Assembly: GCF_004208525.1 (NCBI RefSeq)
Contig: NZ_SGIT01000007.1
Coordinates: forward strand, 1 to 64,000
Length of the DNA: 64,000 nucleotides
DNA from: Sphingobacterium corticibacterium
GTDB taxonomy: Bacteria > Bacteroidota > Bacteroidia > Sphingobacteriales > Sphingobacteriaceae
Direction: 5' to 3'
Shown piece by piece: positions 24,545-33,779 of this stretch. A program made the translations under genes and the position numbers. The notes under the pieces were generated by a model. It was not told where the DNA came from. It saw only the letters and a program-made list of their open reading frames with translations, and made no database searches. The stretch's first letter is position 1. The number at the start of each line of letters is the position of its first letter.

Positions 24545-27262
24545 TTGAAGACGTTAACTTGTTTTTTCTGTAGCCTTTTGTTCTTGTTTGTGGCCATTTC
24601 GGCTTCTGATGCACAGGTTGCTTCGTCTTCGGAAACTACTTCTTTTAACGTCCAAGATACCACATTAATTGTTGTAGACAGTGTAAAAAATAACCAAGAT
24701 ACGGCAGTTGTGACCGATTCGACTGGTTTGACAGACACCACGAGAAATCATTTAAAAGAAACACAGGGACAAGATACTGTGATGATGGAAGACGACAGCG
24801 GTTTGGAAACCATGGTTACCATCGTTGCTAATGATTCCTCCTGGAATGAGGTTAGTAAAAATATTCTTCATCTATATAACGGTGCTAAAGTCAAATATCA
24901 GGACTTTGAGCTGGCTGCCGACTATATCCGGTTAGACAGGAATACCAATCAATTGTTTGCTAGTGGCGTAACAAATCATAATGGCAAATACGTCGGTCGC
25001 CCCGTGGTTATCTTTCCGGGAGAAAGTCCCAAGTCAGTCGATTCCTTAGTATATGATTATAAAAGTCGGGAGGGAAATACGTATGGTATCATGACGGAGG
25101 AAGACGGCGCGTATATCCAGGCAAGGGTCGTCCGCAAGAATCTATACGATGAGCTTTCTTTGCAGACCGGGATGTATAGTACCTGTAATTTGCCCTATCC
25201 GCATACCCACTTTGGTATCCAATTTACGAAAGGTCTATTGGCGAAAAACCATATTATCGTGGGGCCTGCATTTCTCGTGGTTGAAAATATCCCCATCAAG
25301 TTTGTCGCTATTCCTTTCGGTTTTTTTCCAAAGAATAATAAAAGATCTTCCGGACTTCTATTCCCTTCTTTTGGGGAGGACGCAACGCGGGGTTTTTCTA
25401 TTCGTGATATGGGTTGGTACTTGGCGTTTAATGATTTTTGGGATTCCGAAATTAGAGGGAGTCTATACTCGAAGGGAGCGTGGGAGGCCAGTGTACGTAC
25501 AAATTATTTGGTGAATTATAAATTTAGCGGGGGCTTTAATATTCGCTACGCCTCTACACCATCTGGGGTGGAGGGGACGGAGAATTACGGCGTCAACCGT
25601 GATTTTAACGTCACATGGAATCACACACAACGACAAGAGGCCAATCCCGGAACTTCATTTTCCGCTTCTGTTAATTTTGGTACCAGTTCTTACTTCCGAA
25701 ATACAGGGTTTAACCAACAGAATTCAATAGAAGATCTGACGCGAAACAATATGTCATCTTCGATAGCCTATGGTAAAGTGTTTGCAGATGGAAAAGTAAA
25801 TTTTACCGCTAATTTAAGTCACCGACAGGACATGGCATCCGGACAGGTAGACTTGGAGTTGCCGTCTTTTAGTTTGAACGTATCCACGTTTAACCCTTTT
25901 GATTCTAAAGACCGGGTGGGTGATCAAAAATGGTATCAACGAATTACGGTAGGATATAGTTTGCAGGGACGGAATACCATTTCTACGGCAGATTCCCTGC
26001 TTTTTAAGAAAGAGGCACTAAATGACTTTACCAATGGTTTTCAGCATAATATTCCTATCAGTTTGAGCTTAAATGCCTTTAAATATTTTCAATTCAACAC
26101 CTCTGTAAACTATACGGAGCGCTGGTATTTGCAGAGTGTCCGTAAGCGACTAATAAATGAGGTCAACGGCTTTTCTGCTACGCGTGATACGGTGGGTGGT
26201 TTCGAGCGTGCTTACGACTATTCCATGTCAGCTGGTCTTTCTACGAAGGTTTATGGTATGTATCCTAAAATGGGAAAAGTAGAGGCCATTCGACATGTCA
26301 TAACACCGTCGGTTAACCTCAACTACCGTCCTGATTTTTCGGATGCTCGCTATGGTTTTTACCGGGATTTCGTAAACGATAATGGCGTAGTTGAACGCTA
26401 CTCTATCTTTGAAGGCGGTATCTTCGGTGGACCCGGCTCAGGTAAATCCATGGGTATTGGTTTTTCAGTCGATAACAATATCGAAGCCAAAGTTCGAAAC
26501 AACAACGATACAACCGGTAATGAAGCGTTTCGAAAAGTGAAAATTTTGCAAGGTCTGACCTTTAGCGGGAATTATAATTTCATGGCCGATTCCCTAAAAC
26601 TTTCTAACATTAGTTTCTCGGGGCGTACTTCTCTGTTCAAGGAAAAGATCAATTTAAACTTTAACGGTACTTTTGATCCTTATGCCTTTAACCCAGAGAC
26701 CGGGCAAAAGATCGATAGGTTTGCTATTCAAGATGGAAGTTTGGCTCGACTTACCAATTTTGGGTTGTCGTTTGACTATAGCCTTAATCCCAATGCAAAC
26801 AAAAGCCGGAATGATAATCTCGATTCGCTCCGTAATCAAATGCCGAATATGACGGCAGAGCAGGCCGATGCATTGGCACGTATAAGTACCAATCCGAATG
26901 CGTTTGTCGACTTTAATATTCCCTGGAATTTAAATGGTTCTTTTAGCATGAACTATAATAAGTCTTGGAATCGCGACGAAAGACGGATGATGAATAATGT
27001 TACAGCTACGGTCAATATAAATGGTGACTTTAATGTTACGCCTAAATGGAAGGTACAATTTAATACTGGCTATGATCTTAGGCAAAAAGCCCTCTCGCTG
27101 ACACGGTTTAGTATTTATCGTGATTTGCATTGTTGGGATATGTCTGTGGGGTGGACCCCTTTTGGACAATATAAGAGTTATAATATAACGATTCGTGCGA
27201 AAGCATCGATATTGCAAGACTTGAAGTTGACAAAACGAGAGAGTCATTATAGTTATCGGTAA
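24545..27262 (+). CDS. lptD: LPS-assembly protein LptD-like (OstA family)
   Basis: A 905-residue outer-membrane protein that inserts lipopolysaccharide in the outer leaflet. The signal peptide is MKTLTCFFCSLLFLFVAIS. An OstA-like beta-jellyroll region lies at about 85-240 (AADYIRLDRNTNQLFASGV and GMYSTCNLPYPHTHFGI), and then a large beta-barrel rich in aromatic strands. The start codon is TTG at 24545: an in-frame TAA at 24536-24538 leaves no ATG upstream, and the signal peptide begins exactly there. A -7-like TATTTTTG at 24490-24497 lies upstream. Confidence 0.9.
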   Translation: MKTLTCFFCSLLFLFVAISASDAQVASSSETTSFNVQDTTLIVVDSVKNNQDTAVVTDSTGLTDTTRNHLKETQGQDTVMMEDDSGLETMVTIVANDSSWNEVSKNILHLYNGAKVKYQDFELAADYIRLDRNTNQLFASGVTNHNGKYVGRPVVIFPGESPKSVDSLVYDYKSREGNTYGIMTEEDGAYIQARVVRKNLYDELSLQTGMYSTCNLPYPHTHFGIQFTKGLLAKNHIIVGPAFLVVENIPIKFVAIPFGFFPKNNKRSSGLLFPSFGEDATRGFSIRDMGWYLAFNDFWDSEIRGSLYSKGAWEASVRTNYLVNYKFSGGFNIRYASTPSGVEGTENYGVNRDFNVTWNHTQRQEANPGTSFSASVNFGTSSYFRNTGFNQQNSIEDLTRNNMSSSIAYGKVFADGKVNFTANLSHRQDMASGQVDLELPSFSLNVSTFNPFDSKDRVGDQKWYQRITVGYSLQGRNTISTADSLLFKKEALNDFTNGFQHNIPISLSLNAFKYFQFNTSVNYTERWYLQSVRKRLINEVNGFSATRDTVGGFERAYDYSMSAGLSTKVYGMYPKMGKVEAIRHVITPSVNLNYRPDFSDARYGFYRDFVNDNGVVERYSIFEGGIFGGPGSGKSMGIGFSVDNNIEAKVRNNNDTTGNEAFRKVKILQGLTFSGNYNFMADSLKLSNISFSGRTSLFKEKINLNFNGTFDPYAFNPETGQKIDRFAIQDGSLARLTNFGLSFDYSLNPNANKSRNDNLDSLRNQMPNMTAEQADALARISTNPNAFVDFNIPWNLNGSFSMNYNKSWNRDERRMMNNVTATVNINGDFNVTPKWKVQFNTGYDLRQKALSLTRFSIYRDLHCWDMSVGWTPFGQYKSYNITIRAKASILQDLKLTKRESHYSYR

Positions 27263-27378
27263 TTTTTCTTTTTTTACCTCAAAAAAAGAAACAAAAAAAC
27301 TCGTCGCTGAAAAATTTTGAAGGATTGGATAATGCAAAAATGTTGTTTCTACAGATTTCAAAATTTTTGATGCGACAT
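27262..27378. repeat. Two-hairpin intergenic element, copy B (after lptD)
   Basis: It begins at the lptD stop codon. Hairpin 1 is TTTCTTTTTTT (27265-27275) with AAAAAAAGAAA (27281-27291). Hairpin 2 has the outer stem GTCGC (27303-27307) with GCGAC (27372-27376), then TG opposite GAT, then AAAAATTTTGA (27310-27320) with TCAAAATTTTT (27358-27368). It matches copy A (19993-20141) in plan and in CTCGYCGCT / GATGCGRCAT, but not in stem sequence. Confidence 0.65.
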
Positions 27379-27452
27379 GTAAGGTTAATTGGGGGATAGT
27401 ACAACCGCGTGTGGATGTCCTTTATGGCGCTTATACGGAGATCTAAAAAGAG

Positions 27453-28703
27453 ATGAAAGCAGAAATTATTACGATAGGCGACGAGCTATTAAATGGGCAG
27501 GTTGTCGATACCAATTCGGCCTGGATCGCTAAGCATCTGGGTGCTTTGCATATCCCCGTTTTCCATATTACTTCGATATCCGATAAAGCGAACGCGATAA
27601 AAGCCGCATTGCAACAGGCAGAAGCACGAGCAGATGTCATCATCATGACAGGTGGATTAGGGCCTACCCGGGATGATATTACGAAAGCGACCGTAGCGGA
27701 TTATTTTGGGACGACACTTGTGCGTAATGATACTGTATTGGCACATGTAGAATCGATTTTCCGTCGTAAAGCTGGAAAACTGATGCCTACAATGAATATT
27801 GGGCAAGCCGATGTATTGGCAAATGCAGCTGTTCTGTTTAATGATGTTGGTACAGCGCCGGGAATGGCCGTCGAACGTGGCGGTAAATATTTCGCTTTTT
27901 TGCCGGGTGTACCGTTTGAAATGAAATTCTTAATGGAAAACCGCGTATTGCCTATGTTGCGCGATACGTATAAGAGCGATGTCTTTGTTTATAATAGCTA
28001 TATCTTAACGGTCGGCATAGGAGAATCTCATCTGGCGGAGCAGATAGCCGACATAGAGGATGCCTTGCCGCCCTTTATTACCTTAGCCTATCTTCCGAGA
28101 ATTGGTATGGTACGTCTGCGTTTTACAGGTGAGGGATCGGATATCGAAGCCTTGACAAGTATAACCAATAGCTTTAAACAACAGGTGGTGGAACGTGTAA
28201 AAGATTACGTCGTTTCGGTAGACAATCGTTCGTTCGAGGAAGTATTGGTCCAAACATGTACCTCCGCTGGAGTGACACTTTCGACAGCGGAAAGTTGTAC
28301 CGGAGGTGCTATTTCGGCACAGATTACCGCAGTTCCGGGTGCTAGCCAAATGTTTCAGGGAGCTGCGGTCGTTTATTCCAATCAAGCGAAGATGGATGTT
28401 TTACGTGTTTCACCTGATACATTAGCACACTATGGGGCTGTCAGTGAACAGACCGTTAAAGAAATGGCGGAGGGAGCAAAGCGCGTATTCGGCACAGATT
28501 ATGCCATTGCGACGAGCGGTATTGCCGGTCCGGGCGGGGGTACAGAAACAAAACCGGTTGGTACAGTCTGTATAGCCGTTGCCGGAAAATCTGAAACCCG
28601 AACGCAAACGTTCTATTTTAAAAATGATAGAGCCATCAATATCGAACGTACGGTTGTGGCGGGATTAACGATGCTTTGGAATATGTTTCGAAAAGAGGAA
28701 TAA
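27453..28703 (+). CDS. cinA: CinA-family nicotinamide-nucleotide amidohydrolase
   Basis: A 416-residue two-domain protein. Residues about 1-170 form the MoCF (molybdopterin-binding-like) domain, with GDELLNGQVVDTNS and MTGGLGPTRDDITKA. Residues about 250-410 form the CinA C-terminal amidase domain, with STAESCTGGAISAQIT and TSGIAGPGGGTETKPVGTV. It recycles NMN to nicotinic acid mononucleotide in NAD salvage; the N-terminal domain has ADP-ribose pyrophosphatase activity in known members. The competence link is historical. Confidence 0.95.
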   Translation: MKAEIITIGDELLNGQVVDTNSAWIAKHLGALHIPVFHITSISDKANAIKAALQQAEARADVIIMTGGLGPTRDDITKATVADYFGTTLVRNDTVLAHVESIFRRKAGKLMPTMNIGQADVLANAAVLFNDVGTAPGMAVERGGKYFAFLPGVPFEMKFLMENRVLPMLRDTYKSDVFVYNSYILTVGIGESHLAEQIADIEDALPPFITLAYLPRIGMVRLRFTGEGSDIEALTSITNSFKQQVVERVKDYVVSVDNRSFEEVLVQTCTSAGVTLSTAESCTGGAISAQITAVPGASQMFQGAAVVYSNQAKMDVLRVSPDTLAHYGAVSEQTVKEMAEGAKRVFGTDYAIATSGIAGPGGGTETKPVGTVCIAVAGKSETRTQTFYFKNDRAINIERTVVAGLTMLWNMFRKEE

Positions 28704-28748
28704 TCCTCCAAGAGTTTCGTAAGTTTACAGCGTTAGATATCGCTCGAT

Positions 28749-29879
28749 ATGGGAACTCTCTTTTGGAAACGGCATTACAAACTCAGCATTTTACTCCATG
28801 TGCTCGCATGGGTAGGTTTCATCTCTTTACCCGTGATCTTTATTGGTAATAGGAATATGGGGATTTCCGAAATACTCCGACATGGAGAATTTTGGTTTTT
28901 TATAGGCTGCTTTATTATTCCCTATTATATCAATAGTTATCTGTGGACGCCCTATATCATCCAAAAGCGAAAATATGTGTTGTATGTTATTTCTATTGTG
29001 TTTGTTGGCGTTGTATTTGCGTTTTGGCTGCAGCCCTTTCATAGACTGATGCAACTGGACGAACTTCCGAAAAATGAAATAGCAACCTTCGAAAGAGAGT
29101 CAGTCCCGCCTCATCTGCCCAGAAATAAGCCACCTTTTCCGGATCGTCCACAAGATGCCAGACGATTGCCGCCACCCGAGGTTAGCAGACAGTTAGATAT
29201 TGCATCGGTCTATATCGTCATGTTGGTGATCATTCTGGGATCTTTGGTTAAGATAGTACAATATTGGATCCAATCGCAACAAAAGGTACAACAGATACGG
29301 CACGCGTTAACCAAGAAAGAGCTTGCTTTTCTTAAGGCGCAGGTTCATCCCCATTTTTTATTTAATACCTTGAATAATATCTACTCCCTGGCGTTGACTG
29401 GCGACCCCTCAACGGCGACGAGCATTTATAAATTGTCGCAACTCATGCGTTATTATATGGACGAAAGAAATGAGGAGGAAGTAGATTTAAAAGACGAGAT
29501 TCAGGCTATCCAAGATTTTATTAGTTTACAAAAACTCCGGATAGATGCAAATTGTACCCTAACAGAACAATACGCAGGTTTAGACATCCCCAAGAGGATA
29601 TATCCGTTTATTTTATTTCCTTTTGTAGAAAATGCATTTAAATATGGTTTAAGTACATCAGCGCCCTGTTATTTGGAATTTTGTATACAAGTAACAGCTA
29701 ATTATTGTTCCATGGAAGTGAAGAATTCTGTTTCGAAGGAGTTACTTGAACAACCAAGCTCCGGAATAGGGTTAAAAAATACAAGAAAGCTACTCGAACA
29801 TCTGTATCCGAACAAATTTCAATTGGATATAACGAAGGAAAACGATACGTTTTTTGTTAAACTTTTGCTGTATATTTAA
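28749..29879 (+). CDS. LytS-type sensor histidine kinase
   Basis: A 376-residue membrane kinase. Four hydrophobic helices (about residues 12-30, 45-65, 76-95 and 152-170) lie around a Pro-rich extracytoplasmic loop (PPHLPRNKPPFPDRP). The His_kinase domain follows: QVHPHFLFNTLNNIYSL with the phosphoacceptor His at about 202, then an ATPase domain with LFPFVENAFKYG and GIGLKNTRKLLEHLYP. It lacks a recognised ligand-binding domain. It is 3 nt upstream of its LytTR partner. Confidence 0.93.
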   Translation: MGTLFWKRHYKLSILLHVLAWVGFISLPVIFIGNRNMGISEILRHGEFWFFIGCFIIPYYINSYLWTPYIIQKRKYVLYVISIVFVGVVFAFWLQPFHRLMQLDELPKNEIATFERESVPPHLPRNKPPFPDRPQDARRLPPPEVSRQLDIASVYIVMLVIILGSLVKIVQYWIQSQQKVQQIRHALTKKELAFLKAQVHPHFLFNTLNNIYSLALTGDPSTATSIYKLSQLMRYYMDERNEEEVDLKDEIQAIQDFISLQKLRIDANCTLTEQYAGLDIPKRIYPFILFPFVENAFKYGLSTSAPCYLEFCIQVTANYCSMEVKNSVSKELLEQPSSGIGLKNTRKLLEHLYPNKFQLDITKENDTFFVKLLLYI

Positions 29880-29882
29880 CAC

Positions 29883-30572
29883 ATGCTGACCTGTATTGCT
29901 ATCGATGATGAACCCTTGGCGTTACGCGTAGTAACGAAGTTTGCCGAAAAGCATCCGGCGTTGCACATGTTGCGCACATTCTCCAATCCACTGGAAGCCA
30001 AAATTTTTATAGAAAGCGAGTCTGTGGATTTAATCTTTCTCGATGTGGATATGTTGGAGGTCAACGGTGTTGATTTTGCCCGGTCGTTGTCTCGATGCCC
30101 GTTATTGGTATTTACGACAGCACACAAAGCCTATGCAGTTGATGGTTTTGAGTTGGATTCCGTCGATTATTTATTGAAACCTTTTGATTATAGTCGTTTT
30201 GAACGGGCTGTCGAAAAAGCATTGGCACGTCATGCCCCGCAAGATTACAGGCCATTCCTGACCGTGTACGAAGAATATCAATTGGTGAAGATCCATTTGG
30301 ATGAGATAGAGTGTTTAGAAAGTATGCAGGACTATGTCAAAATCCATTTAACCAACGGACGGACAGTGCTGACACTTTCCACGTTGAAAGCTATGTATGA
30401 CCGATTACCGGAAAATACGTTTATACGTATACACCGTAGCTACATTGTCGCCGTTCCACATATTGTTTCTTTTTCCCATAAAAAAATAAAACTCCCTCGT
30501 TTTCTGCTTAGTGTAGGTGAAAGCTATTACAAAGATGTGATTCGTTTTTTAACGAACTCATCGACACAATAA
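29883..30572 (+). CDS. LytTR-family response regulator
   Basis: A 229-residue regulator with an N-terminal receiver (acidic DDE, phosphoacceptor Asp54 in LIFLDVDM, Thr/Ser in FTTAH, Lys in LLKPFDY) and a C-terminal LytTR DNA-binding domain (VYEEYQLVKIHLDEIECLES, then FIRIHRSYIVAVPHI). It pairs with the preceding kinase. The next genes (from 30649) are plausible targets, but no direct-repeat binding site was identified. Confidence 0.94.
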   Translation: MLTCIAIDDEPLALRVVTKFAEKHPALHMLRTFSNPLEAKIFIESESVDLIFLDVDMLEVNGVDFARSLSRCPLLVFTTAHKAYAVDGFELDSVDYLLKPFDYSRFERAVEKALARHAPQDYRPFLTVYEEYQLVKIHLDEIECLESMQDYVKIHLTNGRTVLTLSTLKAMYDRLPENTFIRIHRSYIVAVPHIVSFSHKKIKLPRFLLSVGESYYKDVIRFLTNSSTQ

Positions 30573-30648
30573 GCCCATTCATCGGTACTTAACATTATTT
30601 TACATCTTGCCCATGTAATTTTCGTTTATAATTTAAAAGAGAGATTAT

Positions 30649-31374
30649 ATGGAACGGAAAAAATTTATCAAAACTTTATCCTTTTTGGCATTTTCGGGAC
30701 CTATGGCGTGGGCTTCCTGCAAAAAAGATGATAGTACTAGTCTTACGGATGAGACAGGAACAGATGTGGATGTGGATAACAGCTGTGCGGTTACTCCGAC
30801 GGAGACAGAAGGACCATTTCCTACGAAAACCCCCGCTTCATACGTTCGTTCGGATATACACAAAGGGGATGGCTTAGGTGTGGAAATGGCAGCATTGATT
30901 ACGATTGCTAATGTAACCGATAATTGTAATCCTTTAGCAGGAGCACTGGTGGATATTTGGCATTGCGATGTGGACGGCAATTATTCACAATATGGCGGCA
31001 CACAGATGCAGTCTGTTAATTATCAGTCCGCGAATTGGTTCCGTGGTCGTCAGATTACGGATAACAATGGCTTGGTGACGTTTAATACCATATTTCCGGG
31101 TTGGTATCAAAGTCGTGCAACACATATCCACGTGCATATCTACGATTCCACAGGTAAGTCACTTTTGGTTACACAGATCGCCTTTCAAGATAGCCTATCG
31201 ATCAATGTGAATACGAATGGTGCTAACTACGGGTACACAAAAGGTACCGCGGGGTATACATACAATAGCAGAGATAATGTATTCGGAGATGGCGTAGAGA
31301 AGCAAATGTCTACTGTTACCGGAACAATGGCTACCGGATTTGAAATGAAAATCACCCTTAGGGTTCGTGCGTAG
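30649..31374 (+). CDS. Intradiol ring-cleavage dioxygenase-like secreted protein
   Basis: This 241-residue protein has an N-terminal export signal ending WASC (possible lipoprotein, Cys24) and a Thr/Asp-rich linker. The intradiol dioxygenase core starts at about 50 (TPTETEGPFPTKTPASYVRSD) and includes LAGALVDIWHCDVDGNYSQYG, with FNTIFPGWYQSRATHIHVHIY supplying the Tyr and two His iron ligands. Family enzymes split catechols between the hydroxyls, but many exported Bacteroidota members have unknown substrates. It is the first of three close genes. Confidence 0.85.
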   Translation: MERKKFIKTLSFLAFSGPMAWASCKKDDSTSLTDETGTDVDVDNSCAVTPTETEGPFPTKTPASYVRSDIHKGDGLGVEMAALITIANVTDNCNPLAGALVDIWHCDVDGNYSQYGGTQMQSVNYQSANWFRGRQITDNNGLVTFNTIFPGWYQSRATHIHVHIYDSTGKSLLVTQIAFQDSLSINVNTNGANYGYTKGTAGYTYNSRDNVFGDGVEKQMSTVTGTMATGFEMKITLRVRA

Positions 31375-31385
31375 ATAAGGACGGC

Positions 31386-32072
31386 ATGGAGGATATCAGA
31401 ATTTATATAGCGGAACAACGAGGCGAGGAGCTCATCGGCGAAGGAAGGCTCAGAAGCACGCTGAATTACGGGGATTATCGTTCTCCGCATCGCAACCCTA
31501 TAGGAGACTTACAGTATGTAAATGAATGGATAGGACATCTCGACCAGACCTTTTCGTTGCTATTACCAGCACAGCAGATATCTGTTTTCGTACCGCTGAC
31601 AGGAGGCATTTTGTTGCGGATAAAAGAACAGGAATATAAGGTGCCCTTGGGAGATTTGCTGGTATTGCCGACTAATATAGGATCAGATGTCTTGATACAA
31701 CAATTAATTCCAGAGGAACCTTATTTCACCTTTCAGCAATTCGTGTTTTCAGCAGCAGATATATCTTCTAAAGATATCTGCAGTTACAGTTTGCCAATAA
31801 CAAACCCTTCTGACAAGAACAGACTGTTACCTGTTTGGGAAAAAGAGGATTTTCCATTTCGGATCTATATAGGAGCTTTTATCGGGAAAGAGGAATATAA
31901 GCTGATCTTAGATGCAACCTTTGATCGTGTTTTTGCATTGCCTCTTGACGGTCATTTTGAAGTAGAAGAAAGGTTGCTGTTCACCGGAGACGCATTATCG
32001 CTTCCGGGATTGCAGGAATTAGAAGCAGAGTGCTTATCCGTTACTGGTTTATTGCTGGTAATTCATTTTTAG
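31386..32072 (+). CDS. Pirin-like cupin protein
   Basis: A 228-residue cytoplasmic, beta-rich protein that resembles the short pirin-like proteins of Bacteroidota: an opening IYIAEQRGEELIGEGRLRST, then FVPLTGGILLRIKEQEYKVPLGDLLVLP (cupin strands) and a second cupin half ending LLVIHF. No full set of metal-binding His residues is obvious, so it may be inactive as a dioxygenase. It follows the dioxygenase-like gene by 11 nt. Function is unknown. Confidence 0.6.
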   Translation: MEDIRIYIAEQRGEELIGEGRLRSTLNYGDYRSPHRNPIGDLQYVNEWIGHLDQTFSLLLPAQQISVFVPLTGGILLRIKEQEYKVPLGDLLVLPTNIGSDVLIQQLIPEEPYFTFQQFVFSAADISSKDICSYSLPITNPSDKNRLLPVWEKEDFPFRIYIGAFIGKEEYKLILDATFDRVFALPLDGHFEVEERLLFTGDALSLPGLQELEAECLSVTGLLLVIHF

Positions 32073-32118
32073 CACGGCAAGTTTATAACATATTATTCCT
32101 TAAAAAAAAAATATTATT

Positions 32119-33654
32119 ATGAAAGCGACAACATATCTCTCCTTTCTCGTGCTATTGAGTATGATTACGGTATCATGTACCAAAGACGACTTAACGGATG
32201 ATACGGAAGAGGGAACAACCATTACAACAGATGGTGCGGTTACGATTAACGCAAGCACCACAAGTGGAACACCGGAAGGTTCGAAGGAAACTGGGGCAAA
32301 TGCAGACGATTTATTGGCGAATTCCACATTCAGTTCTACCGTCAAAATAGCATTCAACGGTGCAAGTGCGATCGTGGAGAATACTGTAGCAGGTGTCACG
32401 GTAGCCGCTACAGGAGCAGATGTTGTTATTGAATCGACCGTTAGTGGAGTGGCTTATGAAGTGACAGGCAGTACCACAGATGGAATGCTCAAAATCTATA
32501 GCGATAACAAATATAAATTGACGTTGAATGATGTATCTATCAAAAACAATGACGGTCCTGCTATCAATATACAGTCTGGCAAGCGGGCTTTCATCGTATT
32601 GAGCGGAACGAACACCTTAGAAGATGGTACAACGTATGCTTCATATACAGAAGACCAAAAAGGAACATTTTTTAGCGAGGGGCAGTTGATTTTTTCGGGT
32701 GAGGGTACGCTTAACATCGTAGGCAATAATAAACATGGTATCGCCAGCGATGACTATGTGCGTATACAAAGCGGTATAATTAAGATCACGAAGGCCGCAT
32801 CTGACGGCATACATGCCAACGATGCGGTCATTATCGATGGAGGCACGCTGGATATTACGGCAAGCAGCGATGGAATAGAGGCGGAAAAGGGACAAATTTT
32901 TATCAATGACGGCAACATTACGATCAACGTGGCAGACGAAGGTATCGTCGCCTCATACGAAACAGACAATACAATTGATCCATATGTTGTCATTAACGGT
33001 GGCACGATTCATATTACGACAACGGGTGAAGGAGGTGAAGGCATAGAAAGCAAGAGTACATTGACCATCAATGGCGGTGATATTTATATCCAAGCGGTGG
33101 ACGATGCGATTAATGCAGGTACAGCCATTTATATAAACGGTGGAAATATCGTTGCTTATAGCACGACAAACGACGGTATTGACTCCAATGGTACATTGAC
33201 CGTAACAGGAGGAAGAGTCTTTGCTATTGGTGCGAGAAATCCCGAAGCGGGTTTTGACTGTGATAACAGTACATTCAAGATAACCGGAGGGTTATTGATC
33301 GGTGTTGGTGGTACAACGAGTATACCAACAGCCAATGTCTCCACACAGGCTTCCGCCATCTTAGGCAGTGGAAATAGCGGAATAATATACAGTGTATTGG
33401 ATAGTGATAATGGAGAAGTGGTCACGTTTAAATCGCCGACGAGCTTTACTACCGTGCTGTTGTCCAGCAATAAGTTCAGTTCAGGCAAAACATACAAATT
33501 GGTCAGTGTGTTGGAAATATCTGATGCTTCGAACGTTAACGGACTGTATCTTGGAGGGACTTTCAGTGACCCTATACTCTCGTCGTCTTTTACATTGACA
33601 TCTATCGTAACGCGTATTGGAGGCAGTACTGGTCCGGGAGGAGGACAGCGATAA
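32119..33654 (+). CDS. Cthe_2159-type carbohydrate-binding lipoprotein
   Basis: A 511-residue lipoprotein with lipobox ITVSC (Cys20) and a Thr/Gly-rich linker. From about residue 75 it forms a repeated beta-helix (NDGPAINIQSGKRAFIVLSG, KHGIASDDYVRIQSG, ASDGIHANDAVIIDGG, SSDGIEAEKGQIFINDG, TNDGIDSNGTLTVTGG) typical of the Cthe_2159 domain, which binds polygalacturonate or cellulose-type glycans. It ends with a Gly-rich tail (GGSTGPGGGQR). It is probably cotranscribed with the two upstream genes (gap 46 nt) and displayed at the surface. Confidence 0.82.
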   Translation: MKATTYLSFLVLLSMITVSCTKDDLTDDTEEGTTITTDGAVTINASTTSGTPEGSKETGANADDLLANSTFSSTVKIAFNGASAIVENTVAGVTVAATGADVVIESTVSGVAYEVTGSTTDGMLKIYSDNKYKLTLNDVSIKNNDGPAINIQSGKRAFIVLSGTNTLEDGTTYASYTEDQKGTFFSEGQLIFSGEGTLNIVGNNKHGIASDDYVRIQSGIIKITKAASDGIHANDAVIIDGGTLDITASSDGIEAEKGQIFINDGNITINVADEGIVASYETDNTIDPYVVINGGTIHITTTGEGGEGIESKSTLTINGGDIYIQAVDDAINAGTAIYINGGNIVAYSTTNDGIDSNGTLTVTGGRVFAIGARNPEAGFDCDNSTFKITGGLLIGVGGTTSIPTANVSTQASAILGSGNSGIIYSVLDSDNGEVVTFKSPTSFTTVLLSSNKFSSGKTYKLVSVLEISDASNVNGLYLGGTFSDPILSSSFTLTSIVTRIGGSTGPGGGQR

Positions 33655-33779
33655 GGGTTTTCTGTGAATAATGAAATAATATTTTATTTTTGCCCTGTTG
33701 TAAAATATTATGTTTTGTTTAATTGAATTTGTTAGATTAAATGTTAATTTAGTAAATCATTCAATGAACTTAGATCGAT

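Noticed and set aside
24511..24741. Minus-strand frame over the lptD start.
   Set aside because: Overlaps the signal peptide region of lptD and shows no protein-like features.
33655..33779. Possible full promoter before the E2 gene.
   Set aside because: A -7-like TATTTTTG is present but no TTTG lies 19-21 nt upstream, so only the -7 match is noted.
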